Positions 1 to 11,005 of a DNA stretch of 64,000 nt are shown here, in pieces. The notes below the pieces were generated by a model that was not told where the DNA came from, did no database searches, and saw only the letters and a list, made by a program, of their open reading frames with translations. A program made the position numbers and the translations under genes. Source of the DNA: Sipunculus nudus (taxonomy: Eukaryota > Annelida > Sipuncula > Golfingiida > Sipunculidae); NCBI GenBank assembly GCA_026874595.1, contig CM049306.1:58162019-58226018 (forward strand). The letters are read 5' to 3'. The stretch's first letter is position 1. Each line of letters begins with the position of its first letter.

Positions 1-737
1 TATCACCTAGAGTTTATTCATATATACACAGAGCAAAGTAGATATCGCATACATTCTACAAATACAAGCCAAGTGAATAGCTTGTTTCAAGCGCGGACAA
101 AGGGCAATTCTTTTTAACGAGCAGAGGTTTGTCATTCCAAGGTCGATCACTATAATTCTTCCCGCTGAACTATGATGGTCCAAAGATGAATCTTTATAAA
201 ATCGTAAATTGTAAACTATGCATTCAAATTCTTAAAACATCTACTCGCCTCAGGACGTGCACGCTGACTACCTGTCTGTAAAGTTTATGGAGATCACACC
301 GTTTCGCACATACCACCGGACACACATACGCAAGCAGAGAACAACAGAAAAATAAAAACGTTTTAGAACTAGAAATCTGCATTCTACGGAATGCAAGCCC
401 CGCGTTGCGAGATTCGCATTGTGGGATACTTCCAAAACCGTGTTTGCCTTCACGTATTCTTAGTTTCATTTGTGGAAAACCGACTGTACATTTTGTGTAC
501 ATACCGACTGAGTATTCCTGGATGAAGTTCCTTAATCCGGATCATGTGCCGGGTCCACACCAAACCACAAAAGCACACATGATAAGTGGGAAGGGGGGGG
601 GGGGGAGTATACCGTATTGACGGAAACAATAAGTACGAAGATCTACTGTGGGCCTCTCCCACTTATGGCATGAATACTGTTAATCCGCATGCTTTTTACG
701 TGAAGAAGGGATCATATTGAGGTCTCAATACTTTGCC
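1..737. other. Gene-free stretch, left edge
   Basis: Mixed-composition sequence with no reading frame over about 92 codons and no recognisable protein motif. It holds a G14 homopolymer at 591-604. I see no RNA gene or convincing splice pattern. Confidence 0.5.
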
Positions 738-915
738 CAACTCCTCCCGTGTAACATAAGCTGAATAGATGGTTTATAAAAGAAACATTATTCTTACAGT
801 AAATTGATGTTTCTATACTCATACCCAACTCCTCTCGTGTAGCAGAATCAGAATAGATGGTCTGAAAAAAAGAACATTATTCTTACAGGAAATAATGATA
901 TTCGTACATCCCCCG
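738..915. repeat. Direct tandem duplication, 88-bp unit, 2 copies
   Basis: CAACTCCT at 738 and 826 opens two diverged copies that share 'gaatagatggt' and 'aacattattcttacag'. The offset is 88 bp. Several scattered differences show that the duplication is not recent. Confidence 0.7.
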
Positions 916-1799
916 AAACCAGACATGATTGGCAGGTATGGTGGTGTAACCTTGTTCCCTTCGTTATTCACGGTTTGCCCCTTAAATGACCGCTTGTTAA
1001 AGATAATCAATCACAGTATGTGCAGTAGTAAATCACCCCCAGCTGTTAATAATCTCTGCCGATCGAACTTGTGAATCAGAACTTAGATCGATAGCAGCAG
1101 GTATTCCAGTTTTCTCTCTTTGCTTGGCTCTAACTGTATTTATGTACACGATAATATCATGGCAAAGGTTCCATGTAACAAATAGAAACGGTTAATGACA
1201 CCAACACTACATTGGGTATTCTCTTGACGTCACGCAGTTCGGTGGATGTACGATATTCGTCAGTCATTTGTTTTCTGACGCCATCATAACAGGGACGTAC
1301 CCAGAGGGGTGCCGCAGGGGCCACGCCACTCCCACAGACTTTGCATGCAGCATTGTTGATTAATTTTTTTTTATACTTTCTAATTTGAGGAATAAATATT
1401 TGTCAAATTATGTTATGTATAAAATGATAATGCTTATATCAGGTATTATCATTATTTTATTCTTACATTATCAATGGTTGTGGATGGAAATAGATTGATC
1501 CCCGGAACGTTACTTCTGAATTGATCATTCGGTAATCAGATAACTTGAAAATCCCTATTGAATCATGTATTCCACACAAATGGATATTAAGTTAAATCGT
1601 ATGTAATGTTTGACACTTTGGTCAGTTCATTGTACATTTTCATTCATGCTTAAAAAATATTTTTTTTTAAATTAAAAAGTACAATATATTCTAGATTAAT
1701 CCTTGCCAGAATGAAAAGAAAGATATGAATTTTATTATAGGAATGTTATTATATTTACAACTGTGTACCATTTTCCAACATGTAGGCAAACATAAAGGA
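916..1799. other. Gene-free stretch
   Basis: No supported gene. Around 1215-1290 there are diverged pieces resembling the 25-bp monomer of the array to the right ('ttctgacgcc', 'cttgacgtcacg'). The rest, to 1800, is AT-rich and featureless. Confidence 0.45.
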
Positions 1800-3420
1800 A
1801 TCCCTTTTCACTGGTTACGCCATGGTCAATGAGTTGTTGTCTGACATCCATAATGAGCTGACCACTGGCGCCCATCATTAGGTTGGTCGCTGACGCCGAT
1901 CAATAAGTATATTTCTGACACGTGTTTATCAGTCCATCACCCATCTGATCTTTGACGCCAGACATCCAACTGATTTCTGACGCACGTTCCTCAATCTGTT
2001 GATCACTGACACCGGTCAATCAGTTGATGTCTGACTCCCGTCAATCAGTTGATCTCTGACGTCGGAGAATGAGTTGATGTCTGACTCCCGTCAATCAGTT
2101 GATCTCTGACGTCGGAGAATCAGTTGGTGTCTGACTCCCGTCAATCAGTTGATCTCTGACGTCGGAGAATCAGTTGATGTCTGACTCCCGTCAATCAGTT
2201 GATCTCTGACGTCGGAGAATCAGTTGATGTCTGACTCCCGTCAATCAGTTGATCTCTGACGTCGGAGAATCAGTTGGTGTCTGACTCCCATCAATCAGTT
2301 GATCTCTGACGTCGGAGAATCAGTTGATGTCTGACTCCCGTCAATCAGTTGATCTCTGACGTCGGAGAATCAGTTGATGTCTGACTCCCGTCAATCAGTT
2401 GATCTCTGACGTCGGAGAATCAGTTGGTGTCTGACTGCCGTCAATCAGTTGATCTCTGACGTCGGAGAATCAGTTGATGTCTGACTCCCGTCAATCAGTT
2501 GATCTCTGACGTCGGAGAATCAGTTGATGTCTGACTCCCGTCAATCAGTTGATCTCTGACGTCGGAGAATCAGTTGGTGTCTGACTCCCGTCAATCAGTT
2601 GATCTCTGACGTCGGAGAATCAGTTGATGTCTGACTCCCGTCAATCAGTTGATCTCTGACGTCGGAGAATCAGTTGGTGTCTGACTCCCGTCAATCAGTT
2701 GATCTCTGACGTCGGAGAATCAGTTGATCTCTGATGCCCGTCAATCAATCGATCTCTGACGCCGATCAAACAGTTGATCTTTGACGCCGGCGATCAGTTG
2801 ATCTCTGACGCCTGTCAATCAGTTGATCTCTGACGCAGATCAATCAGTTGATCTCTGACGCCGGTCAAACAACTGATATCTGACGCCGGTCAATAAGTGG
2901 ATCTCTGAAACTCGTCAATCAATTAATCTTTGAGCCCTGACAATCAGTTGATCACTGACGCCATGCAATCAGGTGTTCTCTCACGCCCGTCAATCAATTG
3001 ACATCTGACGCCCTTCCATCATTTAATCTCTGATGCTCTGTCAGGTGATCTCTGACACCGGTCAATTAGTTGATCTCTGACGCCGGGCAATCAGAAGATC
3101 TCTGACGCCGGGCAATCAGCAGATCTCTGACGCCGGGCAATTAGTCGATATATGGCGTACTGTAATCTGTTTAGCTTTACTACCCGTGAATCCGTCTATC
3201 TAATGCCCTTTAATTTGTCTTAAATCTCATATCAGTCAGTTGATATATGACGTTGAATTTTTTACGTGCTTCACTGAGTTGATCTTTGACGCCCGTCAGT
3301 TAGTTGATCTTTGATGCACTGTTATAAGTTTGTCTCAAATACCTGTGAATCAGTTTATCAAATGCCCTTCAATCTAATATCAGTTGATCTATGATGTCTG
3401 CTTGTCATTCCGACTCTGGT
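1800..3420. repeat. 25/50-bp minisatellite with homogenised core
   Basis: The basic monomer is about 25 bp (GATCTCTGACGCCGGTCAAT followed by CAGTT). In the core (about 2010-2735) two monomer types alternate, one with GACGTCGGAGAAT and one with GTCTGACTCCCGTCAAT. This gives an exact 50-bp period of about 14 near-identical copies. The edges (1800-2010 and 2740-3420) hold increasingly diverged 25-bp monomers, the pattern expected when unequal exchange homogenises the centre. No reading frame runs through it. Confidence 0.93.
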
Positions 3421-4304
3421 CTTCTCGACCGTTGATATCGATGCCCCCAAATCAGATGACCCCTGTAGTACCTATATGATCTTAGATGGCGTCCCTAGAT
3501 GGCGTCCAAAATGGTCGCTAAGTCCTTAAAATGGCCTTAAATAATTGATTTTTTTCACCATAGAGTTATAACTTTGGTAATTTCTATTACATGTTTTGGT
3601 TTGTGATTCCATTGAAACAAAATAAAGCATCGCTGTGTAGTCATGTGACTGGCAAATCAGAGATGCCTCAAATGGCTACACACTTTTATGGGTTAAAAAG
3701 TTGTCCGGAGGTTATAAGTTCGAAAATAAAGCCTGAATCAGCGTGTAACCTACACGTCTACCATAGTAAACAGAATGGGGGCTGAATAATCTTATTCTTT
3801 CGGCTAGAAGCAGTTACTTTTTATCATGGACGCGAGTTTGATGTCTACATCTGGGTTTTAGGGTGTACAAATAAAGACATTAAGAAAATAAAAAAGCATT
3901 ATTTGGTAATCATGTAACCTAAAATATCAAATATGACATCCAAGATGACCAGTTATGCACTCTTAACACTTGAAGATAGAACAGAACGAAGGTACTCGGG
4001 GATAACAGGTAATGTTGCTATGTGGTGCAAGGGACGGAATTCAACTCGGAGGTCTTGGACTCGGACCTATACCAGTCCAATATAAACAAGCTGTGTCGAA
4101 CATACTGGAAAACATGCTGCTAACATATACATGTAATATATGTATATCTGTAAAGAATGTTAAAATTGTAGATCATTCTACTTCTGTATCTACTGTTCAC
4201 TTTGCCCTTATACCCTTGTATTAATTTTTTATTTGTTGGGTCTCTCATCCCACATTACTAGCATCTTGGGAGTCTATCAAGTCCGGCGTTTGCGTCTATG
4301 TGCG

Positions 4305-4305
<1 letters not shown>
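3421..4305. other. Gene-free stretch
   Basis: Nothing coding is recognised. There is a short local duplication of 'ctagatggcgtcc' near 3485-3510. The motif 'gaagatagaacag' at 3971 recurs near 5665, suggesting old dispersed repeat relics. Confidence 0.4.
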
Positions 4306-4370
<65 letters not shown>

Positions 4371-4505
4371 CTTAAGTACGGTTAGTTTGACTTCATCAGT
4401 TTGTGCTACAGATCTGTTTCGTGAGAGCAGCATTCAAGCCGACTCACTCTTCAGGTACAAGCAGTATCACCGCGATGCATTGAATTCACGTTATGTGAAC
4501 AATAC

Positions 4506-4552
<47 letters not shown>
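4306..4552. repeat. Two (AT)n microsatellites flanking 145 bp
   Basis: (AT)n runs at 4306-4365 and 4509-4552 are separated by unique sequence. The apparent Ile-Tyr repeat frame across them is an artefact of the dinucleotide repeat. Confidence 0.95.
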
Positions 4553-4555
<3 letters not shown>

Positions 4556-4589
4556 CTGTTTTCATGTGCATTGACAACTGTATTGGGGT

Positions 4590-5620
4590 TTGGAAGTCCC
4601 CTTGATTTCATGAGTACTACTTCGGGAGTCTTCCTCTGTTGGGCTTCCAACAGGCTTTACCAGCAGCCTTTTTTAATTGCTGGCAAACTTATTTTGGGCG
4701 ACTTCAACTATGCTCATATTGGCAAAACATAGTTCTGAAAGCATTCCTTGGGCCTTCTTTTCTTTCTTTTGCCAGACCTGAGTTCAAAGTATAGACCTTG
4801 CACGGGAATTCTCCATACAAAAGACGTCCTATCCGACAAAGCTGAGCTTCTGAAATCCCTGCCTCTGTGATGCATGCCAAGATCTTCTCAGAAATAGACA
4901 AAATGATATGCTTCTTTCCGATTTTTTGTTTGATGTGCTGCTTTTGCTATTAGTGCAAGGAATAACTGTGGTATCCATGAAATCTTGTGGCCTGACTTCT
5001 TCCTCCAATACACTGTTCAAATTTTCTGCGCTGCAGATCTCTAGGTTGGTTTCATAACCACCTGTGGTGTGGGTTAGGGGTCAAGCCTATCGATGGTAGG
5101 TTACTGATGAATCTGATAATGTTTGGCTGCTATGACCATGGAAAGTCTATATATATGTTTATAACTGTGTTGCAATTTCTCTCAATGATAGCACTCTTCA
5201 CTTTTACTGGTACATGCACTTTGTATAGAGGAGGGGTGGCACTTTGTTTGGTAATTGCAGGTTACATATACTGCTTTGATGGAGCTGAAAAAAATATAAA
5301 GGTCTTTTTTCAGCACAGTCCTGCCTGGACCTTGTCAGCCTTCTGCTCACATCATGCTTAGTTCTTCCTTCACCATGCTGCTTGGGCCTGACTCTTCAGC
5401 TCTTCAAAACAGTTTTTTTTGTAAAGGTGAAAGACATTCTGCCAGGCTATGAAGGCCTTTTTGCTTACCAGCTCCTGACAGAGTTTCGTGGATGGTCAGC
5501 ATGTTTTCCAGGCTAGTGGCAAAGTTGTTAAGAACAATTTTTTATGTTCCAATTCATCCACATTGAATGTTCTAATGGACCTGGTTGGTTCCTTGTGAAC
5601 GGGTCCAATGTTTGATATTT
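4590..5620 (-). pseudogene. Possible decayed coding relic
   Basis: Read on the minus strand, several adjacent stretches look protein-like and are separated by stops and frame changes. Examples are one around 5400-5620 with ...FNVDELEHKKL..., one around 4830-5030 with ...SVLEEEVRPQDF..., and one around 4590-4730 ending ...KPVGSPTEEDSRSS. The composition is less AT-biased than the flanks. I do not recognise the family, and no single frame is intact. This could be a degenerate processed copy or a transposon-derived gene, or chance. Confidence is low. Confidence 0.25.
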
Positions 5621-8600
5621 TAGAATACCTGAATAATCAAGCATTTACTACTGGTCTTGAAGATAGAAGATAGAACAGTAACTGTTTTTAACCATATTAG
5701 TGCAAAATTAAACGGCTGACATCTTGGATGCTACCCTGTAAGTATAATTTACCTGCACTACCTGCTAAAAGTTTTACCACTGGGCAAATAATTAACCCTA
5801 AATTTAAGTGTAGACACCAAAACTAAGGTAATGATATAAACAGTGACTCAATTTATGCAATGACGTAATTTGCCACCATTTTGATGCCATCTTTGACTTG
5901 CCAGCGATGAACTTTTTCGTAAACCAACATGTAGATCACATTCTCAGGCTTTAGAATTTGTAAATATCAAGGGATGCCAGTATTTTGTAAAATATCAAGC
6001 TAAAAGATGAGACAATTTTGAGGCCATAGCTCTAATTTATAAACAATGAATAAAAAATGTAAAAATAAATAGAACGTCCTTATAAATGAATAAGAGGGTC
6101 ATGATGAACATTTGTATACAAATACTTACTGATCTGTTACCCCGGCTTTTACCTCAAGCCATGTGATCACAAAAAGAGACTGCCACTGAAAATAAAACAC
6201 AGGAGTACATTATTTATGAAAAAGGGGAGGAGGGGGGAGGTCAAGCCAAGGAGAATTTATAAAAAAAATTAAAAAAAAAAAATCCCTAATTAATCCCGGA
6301 AAGGTCCAGGCTGCAAAATTTTGACTGAAACCCACAAAAATGTGCGGCGGATGAAAAAAAAGGGAGGGGAGAGGGCGGACCCCCTGGAACCCCGGGATGC
6401 GCTTCTGAATCAGAAGGTGTGTTGGATATGTTTGTGTTATTTCTCACAACAATTACCATGTAAAAGATAAATTCCGTTTAAACATAGCAAAATGGTAAAT
6501 CCCCCTCATTTTTGTTGATTTTCTTACCGGATCAACACAAGTATGTTCCTCAATGGTTACTGACGATACCCAACTTGTACGCCACACAGCAACCTGTTAC
6601 CTGTAGACCTGTAGACCTGTTACCATAGAGGTGGATTTACTCTTTGGTTTGTGAGCTCACATGCATTCTGTTGTGTCAATGTTATGATTACTGGCCGTTT
6701 GCCATGATAACGAGGCAATAGGGAGGATGGCCGTGACAGTACGTCCCCGCGGGTACAACTTGTGTCACGACTCAAATTCACACTCACCAACTTGCAGAGA
6801 CTGTATTCACTGCTATGCTTATTTGTTTACCCTTTTGCACATACAAGCCCAAGGTATGTCTTAATAATGTCTTCTCTCCGTATACTTACTCTTTTTTTTA
6901 TATATAATATGTACTATACTCGCTGTCAATCAATATATAAACAACTGATCAGCCTGATACCCAACACAAACTCTGAAAAAACATGACACCCACCAAATTT
7001 TGCAGAATACATATCCAGGGTGTCACCAGGCGACCAAAGACACCACATCACAGAATAGGTGCTCTGACCTCTTTGCCAACAAACCCCAACCAATCGGCTT
7101 CAATACATTACATTAAAAAGCTTCTCTGCAGTGATATTAAGGTTATCAATCAAATATAATATACACTAAAGCAAAGGACTTGTGACAGTTATAGTCAGAT
7201 TATGTCGGATGTACATCATCTGGTTTCTGACGTCACTCAAACTTTCGTTTGATCCGTTACGTCCTTATCTTAGTTCACCTCTGGCACCTCTCAGACTTTA
7301 TTCTCTGATCTATGAATCGAATCCTACGTTTGGTGATCTCTGACGCCCCGTGATTCAGATCATTTAGGAACTCTGTCGGTCAGTTTAACGCAGCCTTCAG
7401 TCACCAAGGAAGCAAAGCGTGCATGAAGACAACGGGACCTATCTTATAAGTGTTGAAGGATTGGCTGCAGGGGTTGGACCCAACTCCCTCCTTCCAAGAA
7501 ATATGATTCTATGTGATTTACAAGTTACAAACCTTATGTCGTAAAAGAGCAAATTGAATAATTCCAAGCTACTTCGACAGTGTGTGTTATTGCTTATATA
7601 CAGCTCTCATCAATTTTAGTCATATTTTATTTATACAGCGAGTATACTCAGTATGCTATCTGATAAGGAAGTCTAACATGCATGACCACGCATAGTGTCA
7701 TTTTACTAAAGTGACGAAAACATATTGAAATATTTTCCTTAGCCAAAAGGACCTCTAGCTGGAAAAAGAAGACAACGTTTGTGTTAAAGCGACATTGCAA
7801 AAACACTTTAGGGAAACTTTCTGACAGAATTAATGATTAAAAATACGTGACGTTTCTCAAGGCGTTGTGCCTTGCTTAATATCCTTACTGTAGTCAGTCG
7901 AAATATTTACATCTTTGATCCGGGTGGTCTTTATATTATACGGACCTTCTTTTACTTAGGTAGTACTTTGTATTATCTCATAGTTGGTGAACCCAAACAT
8001 CTTCGTTAGCGATTGAGAGATAAAAACCACAGGACTGTATTTCTTTGTAATTGGCGGTCTCATAAATGATAATTTTCTAATTTCTCCACAAATTGGATGG
8101 AAAAGTAAAAAAGAGGAAGATAAATGAATACGAGAGTAAATTACAAACACTTTGTTCGTTGAATTTCTTTTTCCTATATAATAAAATGGACAAACGCTTG
8201 AAACCAATTCATTATCCGTACATCAACTAAGCATTTTGTTCAATAAATGAGCTAAATTAAGAAATAAACTAATTGTCCCTTCGTCAGTCTTCCATCGTGA
8301 TAATAGAGAGAGCGGCAAGAGAAACAAATACATGGTCCGCTCATCAACCATTAATTTTGATTATGAAACTAACAAAACTGTTTTACAAATTTTATACCGT
8401 TTTAATAACAAGTGTATCAGTAAGGCAACTTGGTTATATAGTGAAACAAGCAAGCTCGGAAATGACGGAGATGCAGTTCTGCTATTCAGCAAATTGGGCG
8501 TCTCATAGGAAAACAGAAAATGTCTTTCTGATTCAATCAATATGCAATAAATTGTCAATCATTCACAATTTTCTGAAAGAAAACGGGTTATGTTTAAAGC

Positions 8601-8821
8601 AAAGGGAAAAAAATAATGCATTTCATGTTTTCATCAAAGGCAGATATGCAACAGTTGAAGCGGACATCTTCACATAGGACATGGAACCTCTTTTTAAAGT
8701 AATTCAATTAACCTTTCAATTATAAATGTTGAATGTCTTTTTTTCTTCTGTTTATTATGTCTGAGTCTAAGCCATTGATGTACGGCGCCCGGGAGACAAC
8801 ATGGTGACAAATATTTATTAA
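5621..8821. other. Gene-free stretch with transposon-end relics
   Basis: No gene is supported. At about 6215-6417 a purine-rich block runs into 'cggaccccctggaa' and 'ccccgggatgcgcttctg', which resembles a diverged hAT-type element end (consensus-like CAGGGGCGGATCC read on the minus strand). Near 7225-7350 are stray pieces of the 25-bp 'tctgacgcc' monomer. A 134-codon frame at 8273-8677 has no recognisable domain and is not called. Confidence 0.4.
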
Positions 8822-8975
8822 TTCGTGCGCACGATTTACTCATCCGTGCGCACGAATTACTAATCCGTGCTCACGAATTAGTGGCCAATGAGAACAGTTT
8901 TCTTATGTTGCTGGCTGAATGCTTATTGGCTACTAATTCGTGCGCATGAGTAACGAATTACTATAGCCAATGAGA
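8822..8975. repeat. Palindrome cluster (CGTGCGCACG), MITE-like
   Basis: The perfect palindrome CGTGCGCACG occurs at 8824-8833 and 8845-8854. Near copies lie at 8866 (CGTGCTCACG) and about 8939 (CGTGCGCATG). They are joined by 'attcgtg', 'aattac' and 'aattagt' arms. Two CCAAT-type motifs, 'ggccaatgagaa' and 'agccaatgagaa', lie on the plus strand and 'attggctacta' lies inverted between them. The whole looks like a small foldback element. Confidence 0.6.
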
Positions 8976-9869
8976 AGCAAGCACACATCGAGGTCTAGGC
9001 CAGGCAGGTAGATTTTGCGGGCACACAGGGTTGTTACTGGTGACAACGTAACAAATCACGATTTTTTACGCTTCTAACCGATGTTTTTTCTGTGTTCTTC
9101 TTGTTTGCTTTCCATGTCTGGGAGTTGTCACTTATATGCCAGCCAGGATCTCCGGTAACGCAATCCTGTTGTTGTAAACGTACATGTATGTTTACTGACA
9201 CACTATCATATAATCATGTATAAACTTTTAAAAAGAGAGAGTAAGTCCGTACGCCGGGATATTTTTTTTCCGGAAACCATTGTATTAAACCAAAATGAAT
9301 TATACCGTAGAATAATACTTATATTATTGCATAAGTATATTTGAATATACTTTTCGGACAAAACCCAAAGATGTTTGCCTGATAAACTATGGTAACTTTT
9401 ATGTAACAATTTTTTATTGCCTGCTCCTGGACTTACAAATATCCAAGTACTTGTGTTATAAGTTAAAATTCCTTTACAAACTCCACAAATCCTTTTATTT
9501 GAAAGTATATAGGACATCACCCGTTACTTGGGAAATATCTCAAGTGTACAGGTATATTCTGATAGGGCAATAAGCTGACACATTTTGGAGACCAATAGCT
9601 ATGCTGGATATAACAGTTAAAATCTGCACCTTGTGCTTGGTAAGCATTTCAGAGCTGCCTCAGTTTTCATTGCATTAGAAGCTGTTTTACATTGACGATA
9701 TTCTCAGGGTGGCTGACTTTCACTTAGCTTTCATTTGACATGCTTTTTCCTTGTTGACCAACATCGTAAGGTTTACCTCTGATTTTCAGTTCTAAAACGG
9801 TGCTTCTACTGTTAACCGATAAGTGTTCTCCATAAGGCTATCACTGATCCTGTTCCGGTTGAAAATTCT
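8976..9869. other. Gene-free stretch
   Basis: No gene, RNA or repeat recognised. A minus-strand frame of 104 codons at 9206-9520 carries no family signature. Confidence 0.4.
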
Positions 9870-10290
9870 TACCAGTTACTAGTGTGACATTCGCCATCTT
9901 CTTCAAGCAGCAGCTCCCCTTACTGGACGTCACAAGTGTGGTACAAGCCACCATCTGGAAGTTCGGGGTTCCCTCTTAGGGAAATACAAGATAGCACGCG
10001 TTATATTCAGTTGGCAGAACTTTCCCGACTTCTGGAAATAAAGTTTACGGAAAACTATAATAGAGGTACGAGCCATTATATTGAAGCAGAAATTCTCCTT
10101 TCGGCAAGTTACAACTTAGACATAAGCCATCATCTGGAAGCAGAAGATTTCCATAACATCTTCTTGAAACAGAGGTTTTCTTCACTGAAAGGTATTAATG
10201 TGGCACATTTCATCCTGTACACGCTTTCACGTGTGGTACACATCAGTGTTATATTAAATTATACACTATTCAAGTGCAAGTCCTAGTCTA
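9870..10290. repeat. Diverged ~70-bp repeats ('agccatcatctggaagcaga')
   Basis: Related segments containing 'aagcca(c/t)catctggaagca' or a variant recur near 9940, 10070 and 10125. A similar block lies at 11085-11290 ('aagccatcttctggacgcag', 'cttgaagcagg'). They look like an old, decayed tandem array split by the SINE relic. Confidence 0.45.
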
Positions 10291-10774
10291 AGTGAGTCCG
10301 AGTCATTGAGCTTCGGATCAAAGTCTACCCTCTTCGGATCCAAGTTATTTTATAAACCGAGTAAAGGTCCGTGTCCGAGTGTCACATCACACACGCAGCG
10401 GACATATATTTCCGGTGAACTTTCACGCAAAGACTATTTCCAGGGCTTTAATCGTTCATTCGCGGAATTTGACAACACACTCCGCTTGGTGCCAGTCTAT
10501 GTCTCTGAAAAACGATTTTACTCTGACTAACCTCTTGGGATTGGGCCGACTTCTATATATACCTGCCGCAAAGAACTTCTGGAAAGTTCAAGTCAACGAA
10601 TGTTTTACAGCCTTCTCTACAATAAAATTATCAGCTAAACCTCCAAGATGGTTCTGTCAGATGCATCAAACCGTAGTCCAGAAGTTCCATCGCCTGATAC
10701 ATAACACACCGATCTACTGATCAACATATATATGATATACATGTATATGATAAACATATACACCACATACACAA

Positions 10775-11005
10775 CGGAGAAATTTCATAGGACGTAAGGA
10801 CAGTCGAGGGGTAAAACGTTTGGGGTTCGATCCGCGGCATGCATATGAGATTGGGTTGCAGAGGAACGTCCAAGGCCGGTGGTTTTTCTCTGGGGTCTCC
10901 GGTTTCCTCCACCTCAAGACACTACCGCACGCCACCGTCCATTTCATGGAAAGTACTTTGATCCGGTTTGATAACTATTTGTACAATATATGTAAAATAA
11001 ATAAA
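10775..11005 (+). mobile_element. tRNA-derived SINE relic, mollusc core type
   Basis: A B-box-like stretch GGGGTTCGATCC (about 10828) is followed by 'gccggtggtttttctctggg' (10875-10894) and 'tccggtttcctccacctcaa' (10899-10918). These two stretches match, from memory, the conserved central domain of widespread mollusc SINEs (RUDI/V-SINE and MetaSINE groups). The tail ends with an A-rich 'aaaataaataaag' near 11000. The A box is degraded, so this is a relic and not an active copy. The exact 5' end is uncertain. Confidence 0.62.

Noticed and set aside
4300-4605. 101-codon frame with long Ile-Tyr runs (and similar frames at 22.2, 23.3, 24.9, 51.3, 59.5 and 61.6 kb)
   Set aside because: These are translations of (AT)n microsatellites, not proteins.
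8273-8677. 134-codon plus-strand frame
   Set aside because: Longest frame outside the receptor, repeats and skewed block apart from one other, but with no domain, no splice context and AT-rich chance-like composition.
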